From NCBI RefSeq assembly GCF_017498545.1, contig NZ_CP071793.1, positions 6,585,001-6,649,000 on the forward strand: a stretch of DNA of 64,000 bases, written 5' to 3'. This DNA comes from Sulfidibacter corallicola. GTDB lineage: Bacteria; Acidobacteriota; Holophagae; Acanthopleuribacterales; Acanthopleuribacteraceae. A program made the position numbers and the translations under genes. Positions within the stretch are counted from its first letter, which is position 1; the number at the start of each line of letters is the position of its first letter. The notes beneath the pieces are model-generated. The model searched no databases. It was not told where the DNA came from and saw only the letters and a program-made list of their open reading frames with translations. Below, one piece after another: positions 28,760 to 37,284 of the stretch.

Positions 28760-29254
28760 ATGAAAAAGCAGCTCACAGAACCTCATGCCCGCGATTTTAT
28801 GCAAGCCAATGTGGTCACCATTCGCTCCGATATGGATCTCAACGAGGCCGCACGCGTTCTGTTGAACAAGGGCGTCTCCAACGCGCCCGTGGTCAAGGAG
28901 GAGGACGGCAAATCAAAATTGGTCGGATTCCTTTCCGAACGCGATTGCCTGCAGTTCCTCTCCAATGAGATCTACTACAACATTCCTGCGAAAAGTGTCG
29001 CCACGATGATGAAGATTCATCCGGTTTGCGTCAAACCCGACACCGACATATTCACCCTGGCTTCGGTATTTCTGCAGCATGGCTTCCGGCATCTTCCCGT
29101 CTGCGAGGATGGATATCTCTGCGGCATCGTCAGCCGTCGCGATGTACTCCGCTCGTTGATGGAAGTATGCAACGAATCGGAAACCCTGCAGGAACTCCAG
29201 AAAAACCGTCCGGATATGAGCAAACTGGTCAATCATCGCTTTATCGTGATCTAA
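28760..29254 (+). CDS. CBS-pair domain protein
   Basis: The ATG at 28760 follows CCAGGAGGTCCCC, which settles the start; a longer in-frame extension to 28568 is Arg/Phe-rich and rejected. The 164-residue product is essentially two CBS motifs. One begins ARDFMQANVVTIRSDMDLNEAA and ends LVGFLSERDCLQF. The second begins SVATMMKIHPVCVKPDTDIFTLA and ends LCGIVSRRDVLRSL. Such Bateman modules bind adenine nucleotides and sense energy state. It lies 200 bp after the hybrid kinase in the same direction and close to two universal stress protein genes, suggesting a shared stress/energy-status role. The output is unknown. Confidence 0.92.
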   Translation: MKKQLTEPHARDFMQANVVTIRSDMDLNEAARVLLNKGVSNAPVVKEEDGKSKLVGFLSERDCLQFLSNEIYYNIPAKSVATMMKIHPVCVKPDTDIFTLASVFLQHGFRHLPVCEDGYLCGIVSRRDVLRSLMEVCNESETLQELQKNRPDMSKLVNHRFIVI

Positions 29255-29635
29255 TCTAGCGCCCATCCGGGAACGACCGTCGCCGTCGCGTCGATTCACC
29301 TGGATGGGCACGGGATCGCCGCTTCGCCGTTGTCTCGGCAAGACACTTGTCAGGTGAGAATCGGAAGATAGGCGGCTGAGGCCCGGCGGCGTGGTTTGCC
29401 GGGCCGGTTCACGTAATTCGCGGTGCCCAACCTCATGCGGAGCCTTCTCCGCGATGTTTCCGGTGTCCAGGGATGGGTATGGACGGCGACGCCGCGCCGA
29501 GATCGATGGGAGTCGACCTCGAGCGCGGCGTTCGTGTGTTCGGGCATGGGCCAATTCGGCCCTGATTTCGGCGGGCGCGAACGGGCCCCTGTCGAGCACC
29601 CTTTGCAGGGCGTTCCCGGAGCAGGGGCCAAGACG
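29255..29635. other. Intergenic region between convergent genes
   Basis: No gene is supported. GCCCATCC (about 29269) and GGATGGGC (about 29322) could pair into a long-loop hairpin after the CBS gene, but there is no U-tract. Confidence 0.35.
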
Positions 29636-30529
29636 TCAGGGGAGCGGCAGGGTCAACACCGGGCATTCGGCTGAGCGCAGGACGCGCTCGGTGGTGCTGC
29701 CGATGAAATGGTCGAAGATGCTGTCGGCACCGCGATGAGGCATCAATATGATGCTGGCCTCGTGTTCCTTGGCGAATGCCACGATCTGGCGATGGGGATT
29801 GCCGCGAGTCACGTGGGTCTCGAACTTGATTTGCGGTCCCTCTTCGGCCATCAGGCGATCGAGGTGCTTGTGGCTCTCGGTGGTGGCTTTGTCGTAGTGA
29901 TTGTCGGTCGGGTTGATCGGCCACCCGTAGAGATCGGGAATGGTGGGTGCGGGAATCACGTGCAGAAGCAGGAGTTCGCCCTCGGATTTGGCCGCCGCGA
30001 TGCGGGCGTAGCGCACGGTTTCGTCTGCACCGGCCGAGAAGTCGGTGGGCACCAGGATGCGTTCGAAATGAGCCGGGTTGCCTTCGCTGCGGCGATTGCG
30101 CACGGTCAGCACCGGGCAGTGCGCGGTTTTCACGGTCTCTTCGGCGGTGCTGCCCAGCATCCAGTGTCTCAGGCCGCGTCGCCCGTGGGTGCCCATGACG
30201 ATCAGGTCGAAGTCGTGGTCGCGGGCGTATTCCACGATGGCCGAGCCGGCCGCGATCGAACGGATCTCTGCTTGGGTGATGTCGAGATTCCCCGATCCGT
30301 GTTTCTCGATGAGCACCTCGAACTTCTTCTCCGTCGCGGGTGAGATGTCCTTGGGAGGATGGGTCGCGTTCGACGGAAATTGGTGCGGATCGTTCTCGAA
30401 CAGCAAATTGATGTGAAGCAAATGGATTTCGGCGTTTTGAAGGCCCGCTATCGCAAATGCTTCCACGGCGGCGGCTTCGCTGCTTTCGCTGAAGTCGGTT
30501 GGAAATAAAATGCGGCCTATGGAGCTCAT
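29636..30529 (-). CDS. Tandem-domain universal stress protein
   Basis: This 297-residue protein has two UspA folds. Domain 1 (about 4-150) opens RILFPTDFSESSEAA and ends with the ATP-binding pattern VMGTHGRRGLRHWMLGSTAEE. Domain 2 (about 155-297) opens RILVPTDFSAGADETVRYA and has the weaker ILMPHRGADSIFDHFIGSTTE, where MPHRG replaces the usual G-x-x-G glycine context. ATP binding may therefore be confined to domain 1. The ribosome site AAGAGGTGAACC precedes the ATG. It pairs with a single-domain paralogue just upstream (232 bp apart). It is a cytoplasmic stress-response protein; the trigger is not apparent from sequence. Confidence 0.93.
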   Translation of the reverse strand: MSSIGRILFPTDFSESSEAAAVEAFAIAGLQNAEIHLLHINLLFENDPHQFPSNATHPPKDISPATEKKFEVLIEKHGSGNLDITQAEIRSIAAGSAIVEYARDHDFDLIVMGTHGRRGLRHWMLGSTAEETVKTAHCPVLTVRNRRSEGNPAHFERILVPTDFSAGADETVRYARIAAAKSEGELLLLHVIPAPTIPDLYGWPINPTDNHYDKATTESHKHLDRLMAEEGPQIKFETHVTRGNPHRQIVAFAKEHEASIILMPHRGADSIFDHFIGSTTERVLRSAECPVLTLPLP

Positions 30530-30761
30530 GGTTCACCTCTTACAGATCTGAAGGACGCGTTGGCGCCGGACCTCTTCGGGAGAGGTGTCGGCTCATGGGG
30601 ATCGACCCCGCGTGGGTCGATGGACGAGAGGGCTTCGCGGCGTGCAGGGAGCGGACACCGATGGGTGCCGCCGGTGACGAAGGTGTCGGCCGGGGTTTTC
30701 GAGTGCTCGACGCGAATCGGGCCGCCTGCTTGAAGCGATGGCGGCCCGGTCGATCAGGTGC

Positions 30762-31220
30762 TTATGAATCGCCCTGTTTGGGTTTGATCGTCAACACCGA
30801 GCAGTGGGCGTGGCGTACCACGTACTCCGCGACGCTTCCCATGATCAGCCGGTTGAAGCCCGTGTGCCCGTGGGTGCCCATCACGATCATGTCGCAATCG
30901 GTTTCCAGGGCGTGCTTGCAGATGGATTCTCCGGTCTTTCCTTCCAGGAAGGTACCCGTGCACGGCGCGATCTTTTCGATGAGGTCTTTGAGGGCGGTAT
31001 CGCCCTTTTCCTTCATGGTCGCGATGTGCTCGTCGAGCCAGGTTTCCACCCCGGGCATGAAATAGTAGGGGGTGGGCATGTTGAACGTGTCCGGATCGAA
31101 CACGTGAACCACCTCCAGCTCACAGTCGAGATGATCCCTCAGAAAAACGGCGTGCTCTTGGGCCGTGGCAGAGATATCGGAAAAGTCGGTCGCGAACAGG
31201 GTTTTTTTAATGTCCTTCAC
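30762..31220 (-). CDS. Universal stress protein (single domain)
   Basis: This 152-residue UspA-fold protein begins KKTLFATDFSDISATAQEHA and ends with the canonical ATP-binding signature VMGTHGHTGFNRLIMGSVAE, followed by CSVLTIKPK. Length and both ends match the family. It lies upstream of, and co-directional with, the double-domain protein. A GGAGG-like site is present before the ATG at 31220. A 14-17 kDa cytoplasmic nucleotide-binding stress protein is expected. Confidence 0.93.
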   Translation of the reverse strand: MKDIKKTLFATDFSDISATAQEHAVFLRDHLDCELEVVHVFDPDTFNMPTPYYFMPGVETWLDEHIATMKEKGDTALKDLIEKIAPCTGTFLEGKTGESICKHALETDCDMIVMGTHGHTGFNRLIMGSVAEYVVRHAHCSVLTIKPKQGDS

Positions 31221-31755
31221 GAAATGCCTCCTTCGGTTCAGTGGCTGCTCTTGTATTGATCGCTAAAGAGTGCAAAAGAAATACCATGGAAAGTGGCTCG
31301 GAAAAAACGTCATTTGCCGTGATTGCAGGAGGTTCGATCCGGTCCCAAGCCGATTTTGTGCGTGTTTTTCCGCTGGGATGTGGTTGGGTGCGCAACCCCG
31401 TTCGGCTCCCTTGTGGCGTGCCGAGAGGCGAACTCGTTTATGGAGTGAACAGGTTTCGACGCCGGAGGCGGGTTTCTGTCCAGGGCAAACGCGCGCCTCG
31501 ATCGATCCCGGTCTGGGCCGTCGTGCGAATCCCGATGCCGTTCCCGGATGTCGTCGCCGAGGGCCGAACTCGATCGGTTTTCGCGCTTCGGGATGGCTCG
31601 CGAGGTTCCGGCGAGAAAGGGCCCGGATGGTGACGATCTTCCGCGAAGCGTGCCTCGGTAGATGCGGTGTGGTTGTGAGAATGGGAGATAAGCTTAATAA
31701 AACGAGATGTTTGTGGGGTGTAGGCTAAAAAATGACATTTTTTTGAATATTGCGG
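31221..31755. other. Intergenic region upstream of tRNA cluster
   Basis: This segment lies between divergent transcription units. No protein-like frame or RNA motif was recognised; the tRNA promoter begins at its right end. Confidence 0.4.
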
Positions 31756-31784
31756 TTGACACCCCGGGAGGAAGCCAGTATCAT
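31756..31784 (+). promoter_or_regulatory. Consensus sigma70 promoter for the tRNA cluster
   Basis: TTGACA (31756-31761) and TATCAT (31779-31784) are separated by exactly 17 bp, about 39 bp upstream of the mature tRNA-Gly 5' end. The -35 is a perfect match to consensus. Confidence 0.85.
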
Positions 31785-31822
31785 TCACATCCTGTTGAGG
31801 CTAGTGAGCTGATTGAAAACGA

Positions 31823-31897
<75 letters not shown>

Positions 31898-31919
31898 TCT
31901 TACTTTCCCCAACAGCGTA

Positions 31920-31952
31920 GGTTAAGAGTATTCTTAACCTTGTTTTGTTTTT
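31920..31952 (+). terminator. Terminator-like hairpin between tRNA-Gly and tRNA-Cys
   Basis: GGTTAAGA / TCTTAACC is an 8-bp stem with a GTAT loop followed by TTGTTTTGTTTTT. It may attenuate transcription between the tRNAs or serve as a processing structure. Confidence 0.6.
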
Positions 31953-31967
31953 GGACCGCTGTTCTAG

Positions 31968-32043
31968 GGCGGCGTAGCCAAATGGCTAAGGCAGAGCTCT
32001 GCAAAAGCTCGATTTACCGGTTCGAATCCGGTCGCCGCCTCCA
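31968..32043 (+). tRNA. tRNA-Cys (anticodon GCA)
   Basis: The acceptor arms GGCGGCG/CGCCGCC pair fully. The anticodon arm GAGCT-CTGCAAA-AGCTC has GCA at 32001-32003. The T-arm has GGTTCGAATCC. The CCA is encoded. Confidence 0.96.
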
Positions 32044-32066
32044 GCCGCTCGCTTCTGTTGATTTTC

Positions 32067-32150
32067 GCCTGAGTGGTGAAATTGGTAGACACACAGGACT
32101 TAAAATCCTGCGAGGGCAACCTCGTGCCGGTTCGAGTCCGGCCTCAGGCA
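32067..32150 (+). tRNA. tRNA-Leu (anticodon TAA)
   Basis: The acceptor arms GCCTGAG/CTCAGGC pair fully. The anticodon loop CTTAAAA has TAA at 32101-32103. A long variable arm (GCGAGGGCAACCTCGT) is typical of class II tRNA. Unlike its two neighbours the CCA end is not encoded; TTACC follows the discriminator A. Confidence 0.95.
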
Positions 32151-32161
32151 TTACCGGACTC

Positions 32162-32215
32162 AAAAAAAGCGTGGTTTCATTCAAAAAATGTTTTGAGTGA
32201 AACCACGCTTTTTTT
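32162..32215 (+). terminator. Long hairpin terminator after the tRNA cluster
   Basis: AAAGCGTGGTTTCA pairs with TGAAACCACGCTTT and the stem continues inward through TTCAAAA/TTTTGA. A TTTTTTTGTTTTT tract follows. It is a very stable intrinsic terminator ending the tRNA transcript. Confidence 0.9.
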
Positions 32216-32242
32216 GTTTTTATTCACTGGTTCGAAAGGAAA

Positions 32243-32261
32243 GGGGAGCCCGAGGCTCCCC
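32243..32261 (-). terminator. Terminator of the helical-repeat protein gene
   Basis: GGGGAGCC / GGCTCCCC forms an 8-bp stem with a CGA loop directly past the minus-strand stop at 32270. The following T-tract is short and interrupted (TTTCC). Confidence 0.65.
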
Positions 32262-32269
32262 TTTGCGGT

Positions 32270-33910
32270 TTATTCGGAAGCGACCCGTTTGAGGATGGTT
32301 TCCACGGTTTTGCGCTGGTTTTGCAGCAATTTATGGTTGGGGAACCGCTTCAGGGCCTGCTGTGACTTCTGGTCGGCCAGTTTCCATTTGCGGTCGGCGA
32401 TGATCTGCTCCACCTCGCGATACACGGCATTGCCGTAATTCTCTTCGAAGGCTTCCTGGTTCTGGCTGGAGAGTTTGAGGTTCTTGTCGCTGAAGACGCG
32501 CTTGTAGATGGGAATGGTGGTCTGGTAGTCGCGATCGGTGTATTTCGACAGCCAGGACGTATAGGTGTATTCCCGCAGATCGTTGAGGGCCTGTTTCTCG
32601 TCGATGCCGTCCGGAGCCCCGTCCAGGGCGGTCAAGGCCTCCTTGAACCGGTCCTTCTCGCAAAGGCTGGTGACGTAGCGGGTCAGGACGGTGAGGTAGT
32701 TCTGGTTACCAACCTTGTCGCCGATGGCTTCCAGGGCGAGGGCCAGGGCCTTCTCGAAATTGCCCGATTCATCCAGCTTCTTGAGTTCCATCTGTTTGAG
32801 CATCGTCTTGAACTGTTCGGCCCGTTTGGGAGAAATGCGGTCCAACTCGGCCATCCACTTGGTGGTGCCCTCTTGGTCTTTGGCCTCGTTGGCCTTTTCG
32901 ATGAGGGTCTGGACCACTCCGATCTGGAAATTCCGCCAAGTGGTCTTGCTGTGCGGGTTCGAGATCTTGCGAACCTGGAAGAGGGCTTCCTCCAATTTTC
33001 CCGAATCCCGCAGGTAGACGGCGTGGTTGTACTGGTATTTGGCCAAGGTATCGAGAAACTGGGCCTGGTACTCGCCGGTATGGGTCGCGAGGGTTTCGGC
33101 GATCGGCACCATCTGGGCGTACTCTTTACTTTCCTCGGCCTGTTGGAACAGTTTGATGCCGATGTTGTAGGCCAGTGGCGCGAATTCCTTGCGCTCCGGA
33201 TACCTGGCCGCGGCACCGGAAACCAGGGTCGCCGCATCGAAGAATTTGCCTTCGTTGTAGTAACCGAGGCCCTGGTTGTAGAGGTTGCGATCGGCGATGT
33301 CGCGCTGATAGGTGGCCTCTGGATCGAGTACGGAGCTGATCGTGAGGGCGCGACCCGCTTTTTGTCCGTCCGATTCGGCGGAGGCGATCGCTTTGGCGGC
33401 AAACAGAACTGCCAGGGTTTCCTCGACCTTGATTTGCTTCTTGGTGGCGTAATAGGGATCGAGGTTCTTGACGACGGCGGTCCGATCCTCGGGGCTCACG
33501 CCCTCTTTTTCGGCGAGGTAGGCGAACAGGAAGGCCGCGCCCGCCGGACTGTAATCCTTGGTTTGCAAGGTGGTCACGATGTCGAAAGCCTGAGCGTTCT
33601 CCGTTTTGAACACGGTCTTCAGCTTCTTGTAGATCGCTTTGGCTTTTTTGGTACCGCTTTGCTTGGCTTGCTTCTCCGAAAGCGTCAGGTCCTTGGCGGC
33701 TGTCTCGAAAGCGGCCTTCGCTTTGTCCAGTGCTTCTCTCGATTCGGCGCCCCCGGCGATCAGGGCCATCTCCAATGGGGAATAGGGTGATCTATTCTGG
33801 TTGATGAGTGAATCGAAGAGCTGGTATTCCAATGATTCCGTCGCGTTGATCGGAAGAACGGCAACGGTCAGTCCGGCCCATACGAGCCATATCCATGATC
33901 TGCTTTTCAT
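32270..33910 (-). CDS. Exported helical-repeat (TPR-like) protein of unknown function
   Basis: The ATG at 33910 (GAGGACC upstream) gives 546 residues with signal peptide MKSRSWIWLVWAGLTVAVLPINA. The mature part is almost entirely charged amphipathic helices. Repeats with TPR-like spacing are visible at about 205-330, for example LYNQGLGYYNEGKFFDAATL, LAYNIGIKLFQQAEESKEYA and YQYNHAVYLRDSGKLEEALFQ. No catalytic motif was recognised. It is likely a periplasmic scaffold or assembly factor; TPR proteins of this size often serve envelope complexes. It is monocistronic with its own terminator, convergent with the tRNA cluster. Confidence 0.8.
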   Translation of the reverse strand: MKSRSWIWLVWAGLTVAVLPINATESLEYQLFDSLINQNRSPYSPLEMALIAGGAESREALDKAKAAFETAAKDLTLSEKQAKQSGTKKAKAIYKKLKTVFKTENAQAFDIVTTLQTKDYSPAGAAFLFAYLAEKEGVSPEDRTAVVKNLDPYYATKKQIKVEETLAVLFAAKAIASAESDGQKAGRALTISSVLDPEATYQRDIADRNLYNQGLGYYNEGKFFDAATLVSGAAARYPERKEFAPLAYNIGIKLFQQAEESKEYAQMVPIAETLATHTGEYQAQFLDTLAKYQYNHAVYLRDSGKLEEALFQVRKISNPHSKTTWRNFQIGVVQTLIEKANEAKDQEGTTKWMAELDRISPKRAEQFKTMLKQMELKKLDESGNFEKALALALEAIGDKVGNQNYLTVLTRYVTSLCEKDRFKEALTALDGAPDGIDEKQALNDLREYTYTSWLSKYTDRDYQTTIPIYKRVFSDKNLKLSSQNQEAFEENYGNAVYREVEQIIADRKWKLADQKSQQALKRFPNHKLLQNQRKTVETILKRVASE

Positions 33911-34282
33911 AAAGTCGGTCCTCAATTTTCAGGTGGGGATAGGGGGAACCAAATGTGTGTCGAAAGCGACGAAGGACCAGGAGAAACGACTGGGGATGCC
34001 CCGCGTTAGCGAAAAGGGAATCGGCATCCGTAGCCCGGACGATCCTGCACGTCTCCGCCCTCCCGTTTCAATCCGTCGAACGGGTACCCGAGCCCCATTC
34101 AGTGCCTGCCCGAAACGGGCGATCTTCGCCTGGTTCGGGCCGAGATGGAAAGAACTCGAAACGTTCCATGGCGGCTATTGTATACGAAAAGGGCGAGAAT
34201 GCAGGGAATTGACCTCGCAAGGTCAATGCGGGCAATGGGTTCGATCCTGCGATGCCCGCGCTGGATCGACGGCTGCGTGGCT
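33911..34282. other. Intergenic region, nothing recognised
   Basis: This 372-bp segment separates two minus-strand genes. No frame with a ribosome site, hairpin terminator or known RNA was seen. Confidence 0.35.
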
Positions 34283-34858
34283 TCAGGCGGTGGCCAGCTT
34301 CCTGCGGCGCATCGCGAAGCGGTGGATGGCCCGTGCGGAAAAGAAGAAGAGCGCGAGCACCAGCAGGATCGCCACGATGGGGAAGATGACCGCGATGACG
34401 GAAAGGGTGACCGCGCTGACCAGCTCCACCGAGGAGACGACCGGGTTACCCAGGCCACCGGTGCTGAACGAGGACATTTGACGCGTGAAGGCGGTGCCCG
34501 CCTGAATGACCCCCGCCGTACCGCCGCCGGCGATGACCGCCAGCGACCAGCTCAGGTAGGGACTCATGTCGGTGGCCATCGAGCCGGTGGTGATGATGCC
34601 GGCGATGACGGCACAGGGCGTGGCGATGGTGTCGAGAAGGTTGTCGAGCCAGGGGATGTAATAGGAACCGACTTCCAGCAAGGTGGCCGCGCCGAGCGTG
34701 ATCAGGGCGGCTTCGGTCGCCAGCCAGGTAAAGGACTCGGCAAGGGAGAGATGGCCCGAATAGGCGGCCAGGCTGAGAACCAAGAGGGGCACGAATACCC
34801 GGAATCCGCAGGCCGCGCTCAGCCCGAGACCAACCAATAAACTCAAGACGACTTCCAT
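34283..34858 (-). CDS. DUF4126-like integral membrane protein
   Basis: The protein is 191 residues with about five hydrophobic segments: near 2-32, 48-64, 80-95, 100-118 and 143-176. Signature-like stretches are GLSAACGFRVFVPLLVLSLA at the N-terminus, WLDNLLDTIATPCAV in the middle and the GNPVVSSVEL segment before the last helices. These match my recollection of the DUF4126 family. The C-terminus is basic (RRRKLATA), consistent with a cytoplasmic end. Function is unknown for the family. It is not obviously in an operon: the next minus-strand gene lies 215 bp upstream. Confidence 0.8.
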   Translation of the reverse strand: MEVVLSLLVGLGLSAACGFRVFVPLLVLSLAAYSGHLSLAESFTWLATEAALITLGAATLLEVGSYYIPWLDNLLDTIATPCAVIAGIITTGSMATDMSPYLSWSLAVIAGGGTAGVIQAGTAFTRQMSSFSTGGLGNPVVSSVELVSAVTLSVIAVIFPIVAILLVLALFFFSARAIHRFAMRRRKLATA

Positions 34859-35073
34859 GACTCACTCCTTCGAAAGCTGGGGATCGCACCGCCGAAATGC
34901 GTGCAATCCCTGGCGCCGTTCCTTCGATCCGATCGTGCTGACCTGTTACAACCATAGGTTCCTGCGGGGATGGGGTCAAATGATCAGGCGCAAGGAGGAG
35001 ATGAAAGGGACGTGCGGGTGCTTTCAAGGGGCCTCGGCGACGTGCGCTGCCGAGGCCCGCGTCGGGCGAGGCG

Positions 35074-36135
35074 TCACTCCGACTCGAGTCCCAGGCGTTC
35101 CAGGCGATAGTCGCCGCTGAGAATGTTCTCGCACCAGGCCATGTTGTCGAGATACCACTGTACGGTCTTGCGCATCCCGGTTTCGAACGTTTCTTTCGGG
35201 GACCAATCCAGTTCCCGTTTGATTTTGCCGGCATCGATCGCGTAACGGCGGTCGTGGCCTGGGCGATCCTTCACGAAGGTGATCAATTCGGCATAGGCCT
35301 GACCGCTCGGACGAAGCTCGTCCAACAGCGCACAGATGTACTTGACCACTTCCAAATTGGTTTTCTCGTTGTTGCCGCCCACGTTGTAGGTCTCGCCGAC
35401 GCGGCCCTGTTCCAGAACGGTCATGATGGCTTCGCAGTGATCCACCACGTAGAGCCAGTCGCGAACGTTGCTGCCGTCGCCATACACCGGAATCGACTCG
35501 CCGCGCAACGCCTTGAGGATGATGACCGGAATCAGTTTTTCGGGGAATTGGAGCGGGCCGTAGTTGTTGGAACAATTCGTGGTCACACACGGCATGCCGT
35601 AGGTGTGGTGGTAGGCTCGCACCAGGTGGTCGGATGCTGCCTTGGAGGCGGAATAGGGCGAGTTGGGTGCGTACGGCGTTTCCTCGGTGAACAGGCCTTC
35701 CGGCCCGAGCGAGCCGTAGACCTCGTCGGTGGACACGTGCAGGAAACGGAAGCGGGTGCGGGCGTCTTCGTCCAGGGTACGCCAGTAGTGAAGCGAGCGA
35801 TCCAGCAGGTTGAAGGTTCCGTTCACATTGGTCTCGATGAAGGCGGCCGGTCCGTCGATGCTGCGGTCCACATGGCTCTCCGCGGCGAAGTTCACGACCG
35901 CTCCGACCCGATGTTCGGCGAGCAGGCGGGTGACCAATTCGGCATCACCGATATCTCCCTGAACCAGCAGGTGCTGGTCATTGCCTTCGAGAGACTTGAG
36001 ATTGTTGGGGTTGCCCGCGTAGGTCAGCTTGTCCAAATTGACGATCCGGTGGCCGCGTCGGACGGCCTCGAGCACGAAGTTGGCGCCGATGAAGCCGGCG
36101 CCGCCGGTCACCAGGATGGTACTGGATTGAGTCAC
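35074..36135 (-). CDS. rfbB: dTDP-glucose 4,6-dehydratase
   Basis: The start is taken at a GTG (36135) because GAGGAGG lies 7 nt upstream; an in-frame ATG at 36165 would place the ribosome site inside the coding region. The 353-residue extended SDR has TGGAGFIGANF (NAD binding), AAESHVDRSI, the STDEVYG segment preceding the catalytic TDE triad, YSASKAASD (Tyr-x-x-x-Lys) and NNYGPLQFPEKLIP, all hallmarks of RmlB/RfbB. It converts dTDP-glucose to dTDP-4-keto-6-deoxyglucose for deoxysugars in surface polysaccharide or glycosylated metabolites. rmlA, rmlC and rmlD are not adjacent. Its product could in principle supply the glycosyltransferase of the synthase operon, but that is speculative. Confidence 0.93.
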   Translation of the reverse strand: MTQSSTILVTGGAGFIGANFVLEAVRRGHRIVNLDKLTYAGNPNNLKSLEGNDQHLLVQGDIGDAELVTRLLAEHRVGAVVNFAAESHVDRSIDGPAAFIETNVNGTFNLLDRSLHYWRTLDEDARTRFRFLHVSTDEVYGSLGPEGLFTEETPYAPNSPYSASKAASDHLVRAYHHTYGMPCVTTNCSNNYGPLQFPEKLIPVIILKALRGESIPVYGDGSNVRDWLYVVDHCEAIMTVLEQGRVGETYNVGGNNEKTNLEVVKYICALLDELRPSGQAYAELITFVKDRPGHDRRYAIDAGKIKRELDWSPKETFETGMRKTVQWYLDNMAWCENILSGDYRLERLGLESE

Positions 36136-36244
36136 GAGATCCTCCTCGAGGGAACGATGTTCCATACTTTAATAAATGGGTTGTCTGAAAGGGAGCCTGG
36201 GACTGGGCGTCTCCGGCCCGGGTCCCGCGTTCGTGGGCGGGAGC

Positions 36245-36874
36245 TTAGAGGGACGAATGGCTGAGAAAGGGTGAAATGTCGCCCTTGCCTTCGCGCAATA
36301 TTTCGATGTCGTCATTGTGGATGGAAACGACGGTCGAGACCTCGGGGTAGATGTAATCGCCGTCGATGGCCATGTCCAACAGATTGCCGAAACGATCCTT
36401 GATGTCGTAAATGTCGCAGCAGGGCATTTCGTCGTCGGCGAGCTGGCAGGTCGTGGAAATGATGGGGTTGCCCAATTGGCGCACGATCTCGAGAATGACG
36501 GGGTGATCGGGCACCCGGATGCCGACGTGTTTGCGTTTGCTCTGCAATAACTTGGGAACTTCCTTGGTGGCCGGCAGGACGAAGGTGTAGGGACCCGGAA
36601 GCAACTTGCGCATGAGCTTGTAGGCTCGGTTGGAAACTTGGCCGTACTCGCTGATGTGGGTCAGGTCGTTGCAGATGAACGAGAGCTGCTTGTCCGGCTT
36701 CATGCGCTTCAGGCGGTAGATGGCGTCGATCGCCTTCTTTTCGTAAATGCTGCAGCCAAGCCCGTAACAGGTATCGGTGGGGTAGGCGAGCAGCCCGCCT
36801 TGACGCAGGTGGGCGAGAGCCATGTCGACGAGACGCTGTTGGGGCGTTTCCGGGTGGATGTTCAGTATTCGCAT
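36245..36874 (-). CDS. YrdC/Sua5-family protein (YciO-like)
   Basis: The 209-residue protein shows the YrdC fold landmarks: GGLLAYPTDTCYGLGCSIYEKKAIDAIYRLKRM near the N-terminus, KQLSFICNDL, LLPGPYTFVLPAT, VGIRVPDHPV and GNPIISTT. The family binds ATP, threonine and bicarbonate to form threonylcarbamoyl-AMP for t6A in tRNA. The length and KPDKQLSF motif are closer to the YciO branch than to Sua5, which has an extra C-terminal domain. Whether it makes t6A is not certain. It lies 109 bp upstream of the rfbB start, same strand. Confidence 0.9.
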   Translation of the reverse strand: MRILNIHPETPQQRLVDMALAHLRQGGLLAYPTDTCYGLGCSIYEKKAIDAIYRLKRMKPDKQLSFICNDLTHISEYGQVSNRAYKLMRKLLPGPYTFVLPATKEVPKLLQSKRKHVGIRVPDHPVILEIVRQLGNPIISTTCQLADDEMPCCDIYDIKDRFGNLLDMAIDGDYIYPEVSTVVSIHNDDIEILREGKGDISPFLSHSSL

Positions 36875-37284
36875 GATGTCACCTGTGAATTTCGCTTGGG
36901 ACCGGTGGGCGTCGGTTCCCTTGAAGGCCGCCGCATTTGTGTGATTCGAGGGCAGCGCCGAGGACGTCGGAGGATCGGTTTACGAATCGACTGGACTTTG
37001 TTCGGCCGTAGGCTGTCGTGGTGAACCCTCGAATGTCGTGGGGGCTCGCGTTGGTTTGCGGGTACGCTCTTTCAGGAAGATCGGTCTTTTCGCGTGGGAC
37101 TTGACTTGGGAGCCAGGTTTCTCGAGTGGACTTTTTCCGGGAAAAGAGTGCCGGCCGAACGTGGTGCGGGCCATCGTGGCGACGCCGAACGCAAAACGAC
37201 CTAATATAACGCAACCCGACCGGACCGGGAAGGGGCCTCCCTGTCCACCAACGAATCCTGGTCCCATTTGGGGGTCGGAATTTT
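36875..37284. other. Intergenic region, nothing recognised
   Basis: This 410-bp segment lies between the YrdC gene and the repeat element. No coding-like frame or motif was supported. Confidence 0.35.

Noticed and set aside
29269..29330. GCCCATCC...GGATGGGC inverted repeat after the CBS gene as a terminator
   Set aside because: Loop is too long and no U-tract follows.
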